The translations under genes were made by a program, and so were the position numbers. A stretch of DNA of 64,000 nucleotides. Origin: Cristatella mucedo (lineage: Eukaryota; Bryozoa; Phylactolaemata; Cristatellidae). Of this stretch, positions 33,101-46,012 are shown piece by piece (positions within the stretch are counted from its first letter, which is position 1; each line of letters begins with the position of its first letter). The notes beneath the pieces were generated by a model. It did no database searches and was not told the origin of the DNA. It was given only the letters and a program-made list of their open reading frames with translations. The DNA is taken from assembly GCA_009760855.2 (NCBI GenBank), contig WPIO01000138.1, forward strand, positions 1 through 64,000, given 5' to 3'.

Positions 33101-33220
33101 ATGTCGTTTATCAAGCGTGATACTCTAGCCATTCACTTGCATTTCCCTTTGCAGCAAATGGGAAGAGCCTGGAAGATTGATTTCTCCGGGGTCATTTTTT
33201 CGTGTGCATTATTATTATTT
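30136..33220 (+). mobile_element. LINE A, near full length with internal deletion and nested insertion
   Basis: It starts at CCTGACATAGAGCGCTC, the same point as the LINE A at 50466. About 650 bp of 5' region and endonuclease start are deleted at about 30230 (GAAACGATACAC joined to CCCAAGATCAATC). The rest follows LINE A: endonuclease C-terminal part (30310-30800: LVAHVNGPTHIKG), linker (31080-31210: KMLMSTINHLLSRSQISSL), RT start (31440-31590: SGHVPAPFKKAVVRPVL), motif B EVPQGSVLGSVIF (about 32040-32080), catalytic box mutated to NVDD, DFCNSLLPGPPASA, and a 3' UTR ending in an ATT tail. Many stops; dead. Confidence 0.93.
31587..31708 (-). mobile_element. LINE A 3'-end fragment nested in LINE A
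   Basis: The reverse complement of the LINE A terminus (tail ATAATAATAATAATTCACTTG, then AAGCGCCCTCAGAGAAC and AGGCGCTTTACATTTGC) interrupts the RT reading frame between LSKTLVR and VADQLYSYIKT. Only about 120 bp were copied, an extreme 5' truncation. Its sequence is close to consensus, so it is young. Confidence 0.9.
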
Positions 33221-33496
33221 CCAAGTGAGGCAGCCATGCGTTTTTGAAAACTCTTCTCGGCTAGCATGCTACCGATTATTTTTGAATGACGTGAGTTGTG
33301 GTGATACGTATGACTTTCGGCAGGTATACAATAAGATACATTGTCTGATAACATAATGTGTCCGGACATTCGGGAAGTATTTCCAGGAGCGTGTGACCTT
33401 CTTAACGATAGCTTCAAACTAATTACTGTGAATGTGGGTCCGCCTGCATGCAATACACTAACACTCAGATGGTTAGGAATAAGTCAAAGTTTAAAT

Positions 33497-34188
33497 TACT
33501 TATGTTCAGACGAACGCTATAAGTTTCTTCGAGTGAGGTTATTTAATATGTGCAAACTTTGATCTCTGAGAGCTCGGAATGCTGAACAGAAATATATTCA
33601 TTTTGAAATACAGACCTTTCAAAAAGTAAGCATGTGTTCAAAAAATATCTTAACTGTATAGGATGCATCGAAAGAAAATATCAAACGATATGATTATTTA
33701 AATTAAGGCACCACCGGAAGCAAAACAGAAAAAAAATTTTCATGATTTAAAATGTATTAGTCTGCATTTCATTAGACGTGTGTCATAACTCAATGAAGAA
33801 AGATACCGTGTGGTAAAGGTTTGAGGTTTGCTGCGATTCACGATTTTCATTTCGAAGCTGCATAATTTATAGCGTATCTGCTTTCCACATTAATCCGGTC
33901 ACTCTGAAACACTTGTAATGTTGGTTTAATTATCTTATTATGATTGTTCTTATTATGAATATGATAAGATCGTTGTTATATCTATATTATAATATCAAGT
34001 ATTATGTTATGTCATAACATAATACTAGACTAAATAGTCCCTTGAAAGTTTACCGTGAATTTATGATCGTTAAAATGGTCTCAGAATGCTGCAATGCTCT
34101 CTCTTTTCAATACGGAATCAGTCACAGGAGGATAGGCAACCACAGAAACTGCTAGTATTTGTATGTAAGTGTTGCTAGGTATTTTAGG
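33497..34188 (+). repeat. Unclassified repeats X1 and X2, contiguous copy
   Basis: 33497-33890 (X1) matches 35107-35485, sharing GTTCRGACGAAYGCTAT, AAGATGCATCGAAA-like and ATAATTTATAGCGTATCT. 33940-34188 (X2) matches 29525-29760. X1 and X2 are contiguous here, so one ancestral unit of about 700 bp has been duplicated piecewise. No coding capacity seen. Confidence 0.7.
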
Positions 34189-34194
34189 ACAAAT

Positions 34195-35100
34195 CACACG
34201 GAACCCAATAACTGCTGTCCAAAATGGGTGTTTTTATGTTACTTTTTAATGTGGTCAAGTCAGGGGACGTTGTGACGCAGGTCGGAAGGGAGTTCTAGAC
34301 TTTGGAAGCATAAGAACTAAATGCACAGTCTCCCAAGGATTTGAGGTTAGTACGGGGTAGTTGAAGACTGTTGGATTCCGAAAAGTGGGTGGTACGATGC
34401 TTGGCCTGGTGGGGGGAGTAGATCTTACAGATAAGCTGGAGCCAAAGAATAAAGTGACCTCAAAGTGAGCGAGAAAACCTTGAAGTCGATCCGTTGCTTG
34501 ACGGGTTGCAAGTACTGGTCGGCGAGAACAAGTGTGACTTGGCAACTGCATGGCTAATGCTAGACACGCCTAGCTGCTGTGTTTTGCACCAGCTGCAATC
34601 GCCTGATCGCACAGGGTGGTAGGCCAGTAAGCAGTGAGTTGCAGAAGTCAAAACAGGATGTTACGAATGCTTGGACCAACTTGGACGTGGTATCCTTATC
34701 TAAACAAGCCCGAATTCTAGCGATGTTACAAAGCTGAAAGTAGGCAGATTTGACTGAGGAGCTGATGTGGTCGTCTAACGAGAGGTCGCTTTGGGATGTG
34801 ACACTACATTTCGAGCTGATTCAACCTGAGGTATGCTGGCAGAGCCAGTTTTGAGGGTAGGCATTTCCAATTTCTGAATCACACTGGGTTTGCCAATAAC
34901 TAGTAAGTTACTGTTCTCATGGTTTACTTTTGGAAAATTTGCTGCCATCCATGTGCGGATGTCATCGATACATGCAGCAAGTGAGTTGGGAGAATTTGAG
35001 GTGCTCGAAAGCCGGGCGGAATCAAAGCAAAGGTACAACTGAGTGCCATCCCCATCAAAGTGAAAGCCTAGATTTCGCTTGGCAATGCCATCAGCAAGAG
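34195..35100 (-). mobile_element. LINE A fragment lacking its 3' UTR
   Basis: The minus strand runs from just before the catalytic motif (about 35095, GCTGATGGCATTGCC) through CRTWMAANFPKVNH-like sequence (34970-34910), SFCNSLLTGLPPCAIR-like (34650-34590) and TSNPWETVHLVLMLPKS (34340-34270) to TTTAAAAAGTAACAT. It stops without the 3' UTR or ATT tail. Loss of the 3' end is unusual for a retroinsertion and suggests later rearrangement together with the X1/X2 repeats that border it. Confidence 0.88.
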
Positions 35101-35106
35101 GGAGAC

Positions 35107-35485
35107 TTTTGTTCGGACGAATGCTATCAGCAAATTAAGATATTCAACTTTTGCACAATTTTATCTCGGAGAACTTGAAATTCTGAACAGGAATAAAATC
35201 ATTTTGAAATGAAGACTAGTTAAGAAATAGCCATGTATTCAAAGGACATGCTAAGTGTGTAAGATGCATCGAAAAAAATATTTAACACTACGATTACCTA
35301 AACTAAAGCAACTCCTAAAGTAAACCAAAAGGTAGTTTTGATAAATTACTAAGATAGCAGTCGGCATTGCACTTGATGTGTTATAACTCTATAAACAAAG
35401 GTACAGTGAGGTATAGTTTTGAAGTTTGCTCTGATTTACGATTTCGTTTTTGAAGCTGTATAATTTATAGCGTATCTTTTTAGCG
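35107..35485 (+). repeat. Unclassified repeat X1, second copy
   Basis: It aligns with 33497-33890, roughly 75 percent identical by eye with several small indels. It abuts the truncated LINE A copy. Confidence 0.7.
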
Positions 35486-35654
35486 TGTGAATTTGATTAC
35501 CCCGCAATACTTGAAGGATCTTTTTGAATTTGTAGCAGTTTCTGGCTTCATTTTCTTCTCGGAAATACCCTACATATGCACCACTCCGAAATACATTAGC
35601 AACCCATCATTTACACATTATCCTAAGTTGTACAAAAGAATGACAGAACATAGC

Positions 35655-36455
35655 CCTTATTTACGTAATCTCAGATCATTTAATTTTTGTGCTTGTACAT
35701 GGAATAAAGTGCGAAACGCTTCAACTTAAACCTTCAATGAGTACAGATCGACTGTAACCTTAGTACTATCTGCCCTTGTTGACTTGGCACTCAAATTTTG
35801 CTACTATTCAAGCTCTTAATCTGCAGTGTTATAAAGTTAACAGTTGGCCTTAGATTGATTTCTAGTACAACTTCTTCACCTATTATATTGCAGGTTTACT
35901 GACTATTGCAAACCGTGTCAGCTTTTTTATGGATACTATAACTGAGGTTGGGAAAGCAGCCAAGATTTACACGTTTTACTTTCGAATTTGGGCATAGGCA
36001 CTATTTGGCATTCTTTATGTGCCATAAAATTAAATATAATAATAAAATTATAAAATTATAAATACAATTAAAGAGCATTTCACTTATTTACTTTATCACA
36101 GATAATTTTATTTTTGTGCTCGCACACGGAATAAAGTGCGAAACCCTTCAACTCAACCCTTCAATGAGTACAGTTCGACTGTAACCTTAGTACTACCAGC
36201 CCTTGTTGAGTCGGCACTCAAATGTTGCTACTTAGCAAGCTCTTCCTATGCAGTGGTATAAAATTAATACTTGGCGTTAGGTTGATTTATAGTTAAACTT
36301 ATTCTCCTATTATAATGCAGGTGTACTGACCATTGCAAACCGTGTCAGCTTTTACGTTTTTATGGATGCTATAAATGAGGTTCATAAGGCAGCCAAGATT
36401 TACACGTTTTACTTTAATTATTCGGGCAGAGGCATTTTGCATTATTTAATTGCCA
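35655..36455 (+). repeat. Tandem duplication, period 427 bp
   Basis: Copy 1 (35655-36000) and copy 2 (36080-36455) share GGAATAAAGTGCGAAAC, CTTCAATGAGTACAG, GACTGTAACCTTAGTACTA and CAAGATTTACACGTTTTACTTT. The offset is 427 bp at the first anchor. A short reading frame is conserved between copies (NKVRN, then STVTLVL and ALK) but has a stop in copy 1. Either a decayed gene segment or an unknown repeat. Confidence 0.8.
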
Positions 36456-36630
36456 CACTAGCCACACCTTCGTCATAAACTCTTTAAGAGGAATACTATT
36501 AATTTACATTAACTTTTAGGCATATGCGATTACAAGGACACACTTTTATCCAAGGAAAAAAGGTAACATAAATGCGTTTTCTGGAACTGCATGCGATTGA
36601 AGTACTATTCTCTTGAGTAGTAGCATCATT

Positions 36631-36652
36631 CACGCGCACACACTGACTCGCT

Positions 36653-36685
<33 letters not shown>

Positions 36686-36693
36686 ACACACAC

Positions 36694-36782
<89 letters not shown>

Positions 36783-36788
36783 TCAAAC

Positions 36789-36830
<42 letters not shown>

Positions 36831-36840
36831 CTTCACACAC
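36631..36840. repeat. (CA)n microsatellite
   Basis: About 200 bp of CA repeat with scattered CT, AA and TA interruptions. Frames of His-Thr and Cys-Val through it are artefacts. Confidence 0.98.
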
Positions 36841-36849
36841 TGATTGAAT

Positions 36850-38290
36850 TGTACGCAGGGGTCATCGAAAATAGTTCGCAACTATTTGTGAGAGTCATAT
36901 ACTACTTTGAAATACTTCCGCAAGTTAAGCACTAGTGCCTATTCCGGCTGAGATCCCTACAGTGACCGATCCTGCATTTCCCTGAGCAAGCGGTGGTTAT
37001 AGCCGTTAGCTCACTTACGTGATATCCAAATAAGGCTACTAAATAAGCTTACCCTACTTTGAGCTTTACTACATAGTTAACAGCATCGTCACAAAATTTA
37101 AATTATTCTAAATTCACTGTAATAGTTACAGCTGAAGATTACATTGATTGAAGTGCCTCAAGCTGCAGCTTCTTCTCTCATTGTGCTGATAAATGTGCAG
37201 CAAGCTAGGAAAGTGTGCTGTTAGTAATTCTAAACGCTGCTAGAATAAATTATGCTAGTTGCCTAAAAGGCGAAAAGATTTCGTACCATCTAACAATTAA
37301 ACACCGATATTGTGAACACGTAGCAGCTCCAAGCTTTTTCTGTACAATTTAACGAGTGACTAACCTTTGCAAACTTTAAACGGCTTTACGGACTGAGGCT
37401 GGTGAAGTCAGCATCCGAACACAATTAAATCGAATCTAGATATTTTAGAAATAGATAGTCACCAAGATTACAGACGATTCATACACTTCCATGAACACCA
37501 ATGAACCATGCGAATGCAGCAGAAAGACGTTCAAACCATCCTAATAGTAGTTTCAAGACATTTCAAATATAGTTTCCGAAGTTCAAAATTTGGTTAGGGA
37601 CTTAAAATTATTATATAAATCTGCTGTCACACTTGGTTTGCCTGTATTAGTAATTCTACGAGCGACATTGTTCGCTTACCGTGCAATGGCAGTCAAATAT
37701 TTCGTAAACGGCCCATTTGAAAGTAGGTTGTTTGTTCGGTCGGAGCCTGGGCTTACGGACTTTGGGTTTCAATTACTTTCATGGACTGAATTCGCTAACA
37801 GCGTACTACTGAGGCGGAAACATTTCATCTGGTTTCGAAAGAGAGCTCGTTCCAAGACCTACTAACTGTCACGCACTTAAACAAATACACGAGTCTTAGC
37901 TACGAAATTTAACAAGACAAAGTCCAAATTCAGCGAGCACCTTAAAAATATTCAAACATGTCGTGTACATTTAAGTTTTTATCAGTCTGAAAGCAAAAGG
38001 CAGGAACTAAACTTACTTATTACTGTAGCCTAAACTAAAGATACTTGTGTGTGCCTGCTGTGAGAGTTATTCGATGAGTTCGTCACTAACTGCAACCCAC
38101 GATTAAAGGCAACGGAAGCAAGTAGCGAATCAAGACTTGTACTTAGTAATGCTAGGTTTGAAATACTAGCTTTAGCTTTTGCATTCAATAACCTACACTT
38201 TCATTTAGTACTGTCGAAACATGCATTAAATGGCCCGTAAAAAGTGATCTATATAATCAAATAGGGGCTAAGCAGTAATTGCTTTTCAAC
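36850..38290. other. Stretch without recognised genes
   Basis: No known repeat and no supported exon. The 91-codon frame at 37590-37865 has no recognised motif and no second copy. Around 37340-37420 there is faint similarity to the 427-bp tandem unit (CCTTTGCAAAC, GACTGAGGCTGGTGAAG). Confidence 0.4.
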
Positions 38291-38299
38291 CTGTCGTTT

Positions 38300-38460
38300 T
38301 TGCGTTTCTACCTTGTGAATGTCAACCATAACCGTGTTATTATTGAGTATGCTACCAATAATCGTCCAATCGTTTTTTCTTTACAGCTATTTCAAATCAT
38401 CAAGTAAAATTGGGTTTTTTGATGACGCTTTATGAATTGTGTCATTATTATTCTTATTTT
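38300..38460 (+). mobile_element. LINE A 3' UTR relic
   Basis: It retains ACCATAACCGTGTTATTATTGAGTATGC, CATTCAAT-like and TTTTTTGATGACGCTTTAT blocks of the LINE A 3' UTR and an imperfect ATT tail. It lies tail to tail with the minus-strand LINE beginning at 38495. Confidence 0.55.
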
Positions 38461-38494
38461 AAGAGAACCCATATGCGAAAGGAAATTAAAAACA

Positions 38495-40375
38495 AACATG
38501 TTTTACCTATTAAAACAAATATAATTATAAAAGCAATACGTTTGAGTTAGCAGCCCCAAAATATGTGAACCCTTTCTGGGCGCTTTACGTTACCTGCAAA
38601 AGAAGCACCATTGAATGCTTACTGGTAGCACGGTCAATGGTCAACAAGTACAACTTAGCTAGAGATGGCATTACCGAGCCAGCATACAAGAATGGTAATT
38701 GTTTGCCTGATGAGTGTCAGCAGGCAAAACAGGTCATGGTAAAAATACAGACTTTGATAAATATATGCACACTGTTTTTCTTTTTAAATATGGATGCGTG
38801 CATTCACGAGATGTCGTGAAGCAATTTGGAAGTGACATGTATGCTTCAAGAGCAGACGAAATAAAAGCACTGTCTTAAAAGGTTGAGTGCTTTTCATGGG
38901 GTAAATGATGAGATTAGGAATAGAGTTTATTGCACTGCTAAGCCTGACGTAGGTGTAAAATGGATATGTTAGCTAGAGCCAAATAATGAAGCTTTCAAAA
39001 AAGTGAGTGACAGCCTTGAAGTTGATGCTTGGCATGACTGGTAGCCAGGTAGAAGGTCGGCGAGAAGTACTGCTATGTGGCTGTGGCAATGCTTATGGCA
39101 AGTTAGCCTGACAACTGAATTTTGATCCAGCTGTAGGCACCTGATTGCAGAGGCCTGTGTACTAGTAAGCTTTGAGTAACATGAGTCGAGACAGGATTTG
39201 ACAAAAACATAAATTAATAAGGTAAAGTATGCTCATCTGACGATGCTCAAATTTTAGTAATTCCGATGAGCTGAAAGTGGGTAGGATAGACTATGGAGCT
39301 GCTGCGGTCGTTGAATGAAAATTCACTTTTGAAAAAGATACGGATATTTCGCGAAGGTTGAACAGGAGAAATGCCAGCACAGCTTATGTTGAGCTTTAAC
39401 TTTTGTGTATTCTCAATCACACTTGGTTTTCCCATAAATCGTTATTAGACTTTGTCCCTATTCAATTCAAGAAAACAGGCTTCTGTTTATGTGCTGATTT
39501 ATCAATAAGTGAAGGAAGGGGGTTGAGAGAATTTTACATGAGCTCAATTCGGGATAGAAAAAGCTTAGATAAATTTGAACGTCATTTGGGTAGAAGTGAA
39601 AGTCTATCTTGAGCCAGGCAATATGATCGGCTAGTGGTAGAGTATAAATAAAAAAAAACGGAACAAAGTAGCCAGCCCTGAGTAACCCATGTTTGAGAAA
39701 TTCCACCAATGATAGATGTACAATCGAAATACTTTTCTATAGTTTCCCGAAAAAGAGGACCGGAACCGTTTCACTGCAAAGCCAGTGATAACCCAGGTGA
39801 GTTGAGTGGCACTAAAGAATGACTTGGTGATAGATACTGTCAAGAGCTGCCGAAATGTTTGAGCAAATCAAGCAGAGATATTATATTAATCTCCGCTTTC
39901 CTATGTACGCCATTACATACTCTAAGCAAATCTGGCTTTGTAACGAAATTAGCTCTAAAACAAAATTGATACTTACAAGCCAACACTATGTGAGTTTTGC
40001 TGGTCTGCCATTTATCGTTCCAGCGTATTTAATATAAACAGTGGATGGGAGAGTGGCCTGCATTTTCTCAAGGTATATCTCTCCAGTTTTCCATTCTTGA
40101 GTAGTGGCTCTGACTATAGCCTTTCTGAGCATTGCTGGGAAATGACATGGGGAAATACCATGTAAGTGGTTGACTATGCATTACAGCAGCAGATGAATGC
40201 ATCCTGAGTAAAAAGGGTCCAGAACAATACTTTTCCTGCTTGATTTGAATGTGAACTTCATATCGAGGTCATTGGTGACATCTTGGAGTGTAGACATTGA
40301 GGTGCTGCAAGTATTTAAGGAATGGAATGCAAGGTTGGTGCTGCTATCCTCGGGACGGACTCCCTGATATGCCTT
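38495..40375 (-). mobile_element. LINE C/LINE A relative, RT region to 3' end, decayed
   Basis: Minus strand: 40310-40200 gives STSMSTLQDVTNDLDMKF (linker), 40150-40030 the RT start, 39870-39790 the DLSAA-like motif A region, 39435-39247 GKPSVIENTQKLKL and SPVQPSRNIRIFF, 39180-38900 the DSCYSK-like C-terminal domain, and 38720-38500 the 3' UTR. Segments match LINE A in order, but each is broken. The upstream end coincides with the compound microsatellite at 40381. Confidence 0.78.
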
Positions 40376-40380
40376 GCGTT

Positions 40381-40412
<32 letters not shown>

Positions 40413-40497
40413 CACACACACAAGCAGGCATGCACGCACGCGCACACACACACACACACACACACGCAAGCACACGCACACACACACGCACACACAC

Positions 40498-40545
<48 letters not shown>
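40381..40545. repeat. Compound (CA)n-(TA)n microsatellite
   Basis: CA with CG and CAAG interruptions at 40381-40499, then TA to 40545. It sits exactly at the 5' break of the LINE at 38495-40375. Confidence 0.97.
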
Positions 40546-40549
<4 letters not shown>

Positions 40550-43500
40550 AATATTAGTTATGAGTTCATTAATATAAAGGGACATGACCAACCCGTCGGC
40601 AAGATATGTTCTGTTCGGGTAAATTTACTAAAGTCCTCTGGGAGGGAAAAACTTCCTACAAACAATCTTAGAACTCGTTGACATGTAAATTTGTAAATAA
40701 ATACTCGATCCTTGACAATTATACATTTCGAAACACTGAAGATTAGGAATTTACGATAAGGCCTAAAAAAACTTTATTTAACATGAATAATACATTTTTA
40801 AGTTTTAATAATGCACTTTCGGTATCATGCAAATGAAAATCTGAAGCTTGCAGTAATTTTAGAGACTGCACTGTCAATCAACAATTCATGGTGAATTCAT
40901 TAGGCCTAACTTTATAGAGCAATCATGTATTCTTGCTTCAAAGTTGCTGGTTTAATGCATGTCAACTAAAATAGCAGCCTCATTTGAGTGGCAATGAAAA
41001 TGCCGGCACGGCTATCCCTGCCACTTGGCGGATGCAATAAAGAATTACCCGTCTAGGGCGTTGAAGCCGTGTCCTAGTTAGTGAAGAGCCACCACCTCAA
41101 TCCCCGGAGCTAAAATGAAGCCGTTTTCTTATTTTTGGTTTAGCTTGATATAATATCTCCCATTCTATCAAGTTAGAATTCTGTGAAGTCCATATTGCAT
41201 ATTTCTTAACACCTAAAATATGTCTAGATGGAGACTTGGTTCCTCTAAAAGTACTGTAGAAATAAATAAATGTTGGTAATATTCTTGTGATTGAAGAGAT
41301 GTGCCTTTACGAGCTTGTCAGTTTTACGATGAACATGCACTGGTGTGTGATAGTGAGAGCCTGTGTGTGTGTGTGTGTGTGTCTGTACTGATGAATAAAT
41401 TTAATTTATTGGAAAAACCAAATATGACCTAGGCTCTCTAGACAAACTGTTTCTATTTCCATGGTTTGGCAAGGTAGTTCGTAATTTCAAAGATTTGTTA
41501 GCATAATTCTTTGATGGCAATGAAGCTTCCGCTTGTTTATAATTCACTCACCTAGTAGGAACTTATTCTAGAAGTTCTCTCTGCAGCATTCTGCTTACTA
41601 TGGAGAATCTCTTTTTAGAGACGTCAGCTTTAGGAGTTAAAATCATTGCGATGTTGTTAATTTGGTGAAGTTACTCTATCGCTGGAGAATTTCTTCAGGA
41701 AATGTATCAGAGTTTGTAAATTACAGAAAACTAATGTTAGCAAACGTGGTGTTTCTTGAAAACACTAAATAATCACTCGAACAATCAGAGATCACACAAA
41801 CAATTTTTCCTTCCACCATCAGATCAAAGCTGTAGTTTTCTGGAATATCTCAATTAGGAGGATTTTGTTGCTCAATTTACCTAAAACTTTGCACTTTCAG
41901 AAATTTAAGGGTAATGAATTGAACAATATATTTAATAGCCGGGTAACTAGTCGTTTTAATTAAATCGCTAAGAACGGCTGATCTGTGACTGGTCAGAAAG
42001 TATCTACGTTTTGTAAGACTCGACCAGATTTACTCAGGGGAACCTTTTTCGGATTAAAAGGAGGTGAATCTTTGTCCGTAACGACAGGTGATTTGATCGC
42101 AAACATAGTTGCAATACTTGCTTTTGAATTATGGAGCTTATAATCGCAGTTATTATCTCATACCATATAAGAATGACACAAAAAGATGTGAGGAGTGCAT
42201 AGCCACTAAGCTTCTTTAAAATTAAACCCTGATGAAAGCATTGTTTAGAGAATCACGTTGCATGTGCTCATTGAAGATCTAGCTTATCAGCAACATGAAC
42301 CTGATCATACTTTTGAATGCGCCGGTCTGCCTGATATTAGCTCTGTCTTTTGCAAATCTTTGCAATATTTTCCTCTGCTTTGGTACGTCAGGCAGATTCA
42401 ATGATCTCTATAAAAAGTTGGACTGCACTCTAAAATTACCCATTTATTATAAAGATGGAAAAAATTTCCAGTGTTATCGTATTTTGTAAAACGATAAGCC
42501 AATTAGTTGGTGGATACAGTTGCGAAAGTCTTGTGGTATTCGTGGTTTATATTGCCATACAAGTTCGGAAATTCTCAGCATGAAATCAGCTGTATCTGCA
42601 ACAGAGTCACGAGGCAAGAGTTTCGTCTACTGATTACTACAATCCTTAAACAGTGATGTCGTGCCTGCCTTGGATGCAGAAATTTAGATTAGAATAACAT
42701 ACGTGCGACCCATGTAGTTTGATTAACAACGGATGGTGGTGATAACAACTGTGATGCTTTGGAAATTCCTGATCCATGATTACCGTCACGACTATTCTAA
42801 AAAGATTGTGTAAAATCTCTTTACCTGTCCACAGACTCGGCTGCAATCATTTTTTTAAATTTAACGAGTAACCGGTATTGGCCTGTTTAAAGCATTTTGA
42901 TGGTATTCACTTTGTTCTTAAGAGTTTTTCAGACTTACTAGCCTATAGCAACAATGCTGACGGTCTAGTTAATTAGCAAAAAGGAAACTTGGTTTAATGT
43001 GACGTAGTAGAGGCTCTTCGTTGATTCACTTAACTGCAGTTTCAAGGTTTTCTTCCACTTCAAGCACGAACAAAACTAGACTCTTGGTTGGTTGCACATT
43101 CCTCACCCATATAACTGACTTACAAGTTACTTTAGAGAACATTCTTTATAAAAATCAATACCGTATACACCGTTTTTAGATGTGATGTGATTATAAGGTC
43201 ATTGTCCTTGAGCTACATGCAAATGTTGCTTTGAGGAGTGACTATAGCAGAATGCCTCCATTTCTCGATGGCAAACACATGCAACTTCCTCCCCTGCACA
43301 TGTATATTTAAGTTAGCAAATGATGTTGAGGCTCTCAGCCAAGAGCAGGAGACATTCAAACTTATACATTACAAATACTTTAAGTTCGTCTATTTAACCT
43401 AGTAAAAACATTTCTAGCTAGAACTTAGAAATGTATCACACAAAGTTGTCTTTTTTTAAAGTTCATCTATATGCATCTATATGCATCGAATAAATAACTA

Positions 43501-44550
43501 CAGTGGCCTCATGGAAACCTTACCACAAAATCCGCTCTCTTAATTCCCTTTGACGTTTGTGATTACTGGTTTCAAGCAGTATAGGCTTTTTTAAGTGCTA
43601 CGCCACTTTAGTATCTCTTTTATGTTGTGACGATACAATAATTTATGCATCAGCAGCCGAGGTAAGAAACAAAATTTCTTACTTTTTCTTCAGTTCCTCA
43701 TTTACGCCAATGAGTACCAATGGTTTTGCACGTTAAAAAATCTGGACCAGACTTTCTCGGAAATCTATAAATATTACATGTCTGAAAAGTGATCCTCAAA
43801 TATGGCTACCTTTTTAAACCATAGTCACGGCTACCGACTCACTCCAATGCAGGTATCCATTTACGTACATGAAGGTATACTGAATTGATCGGATTGAAGA
43901 ATAACCACGTTGCAGAACTAAAGCTTTGATCGGAAAGGCTTTTCTAATGACTTAAGTGCAATCCTGCGACATGACGGACAAGTTCACATTCGAAAACAAT
44001 ATTTTTTTCAACCGTAGAGAAACCATAATGACAAGATTAACTTGATTCATCTTAATTTTGCTATTTCAAAACTTATGCATAAATGGTATTAAAGAGTTTT
44101 CCTGGGTTTCCTGGTGAGTATAGGCAGTTAATATGTGCTGCACATGACGCCCTTTAGCTAGATCCTTATTACTTTTTAACTAAAAACCGCAAAAAATATA
44201 CATTTAACAAGTTCTTGCTAGTTGCAAGTGCTAGTCTAGGCAGTTTATATGTGCTGTATGGGAAGTACGATCGCACGGTTAGTTAACAGCTAGGATGGCA
44301 CAAGGAAACCATAGTTGGAGGGACATGCAAGCTATCGACGTAAACATGTCATTAGGGGCACAACTCTGGGTGTCTTCATGCCTAAGCACACAAAAGTCAA
44401 GTCGCAATTAGCCGTTATTGCTGTAAAAATCAGGGGGAATTTCACAATCCTTTTGCCTTTCATTAAGTCAGTGGATGTCGAGACGTCGTTCTTCTGTAAT
44501 GTTTAGGCTGTGGTACCATACTAGCAAATGGCTAGGTTTCAAAGGACTTG
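40550..44550. other. Four-kilobase stretch with few features
   Basis: AT-rich DNA without recognised LINE or SINE sequence. It contains a short (GT)n run at 41361-41383 and one signal-peptide-like frame (42295-42489, listed separately). Around 40995-41090 is a GC-richer island with CCGGCACGGC that I cannot assign. If a host gene with long introns is present, its exons are not visible to me. Confidence 0.4.
42295..42489 (+). CDS. Possible small secreted protein
   Basis: A 64-codon frame opens MNLIILLNAPVCLILALSFA, a convincing hydrophobic leader, then a lysine- and cysteine-containing segment ending NFQCYRIL before TAA. A GTACGT donor-like site at about 42384 could end a first exon after the leader. 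No TATA box and no second copy in the window. It could equally be a chance frame. Confidence 0.3.
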   Translation: MNLIILLNAPVCLILALSFANLCNIFLCFGTSGRFNDLYKKLDCTLKLPIYYKDGKNFQCYRIL

Positions 44551-44555
44551 GTTTA

Positions 44556-44914
<359 letters not shown>

Positions 44915-46012
44915 TACGGTTATAGGGTGCATAAGCCATCCACGTACTGTGACTATTTTACTACATCACTGGAAAGGCGTCAACACTATTTACAAGCTCG
45001 GCTGCTAGCTAGAACAAAATTCCGGCGAATTCAGGCATCTCCTAAAATTTCCCCAAGTCAGTCGCCATGTAGAGTTTCATCGTTGACTTTTTAGGATTGA
45101 CTATTTTGCAAAGCCATCGCATCTGCAATAACACGTATCTGTAAAGCTACAATCCGGCAATACATGAGTGCCATTTAGCTGTTTCCGATAATGCCTGAGG
45201 CTCGACCTTTCATTTAGCCGCGAATTATAGCCTATAAACGTGGTCTAAGAGGAACTCTTTATTTCAACATCAGAGTATATCATGTTATTGTTAAACACTA
45301 AATAAGCCTAAATTGTTTGCGAGAATGCTATACAGCATTCGACCGTGCACAATTACAAATTTCTCATTGCTACAGTCGACCTTTAGAATTTGTGGCTAGT
45401 CTGATAAACGGCTGATGGTCAAACGGTTCAAAAGTTTGTAATATTCGCTTTCCCTATAGTCTTACTGCATAAAATCTTGTGTGCATGCCATCGCTAATTA
45501 TAAATAAATGCTAATTTTTAAACTTGAAAGACGTTACTCAAGATTTTAGCCAGCAAAGGCCTCTACGACTTCCAGAAATAGGATGAGAAGCGATTAATGT
45601 GTAACTAATTCCTAGGTTCTCGGGCAGTCCATTCATACAGATATAGCACAAGATTGACGTGGATTATAACGTGTAATTACAGCCTGAATAGTATTTTATT
45701 CATCCTGAAGTGGCCACTCAGAGGTTTTAGCTGTCTAATCTTCGAGGAAAATAGTAAGATGCCAATTATTTCTAAGCTACTTACTTGATTGCAATTGACT
45801 TTTGTCGACAAAATAGCCACTGTACATTTTTGTGCATCGTTGCTCTGAGTAAGATGTCGGTGATGAATTTTTAAGAAACTGCAATACTATTATTACGGTG
45901 TGCAGTTTTTTATTATCCGATTGTGGAAATTCAGTGAATCGCATTGTTTGGATTAACTAATTTCTACCTTAAACATCACAATAGTTTAGCAAACGCATAC
46001 TTTCGTTGAATT

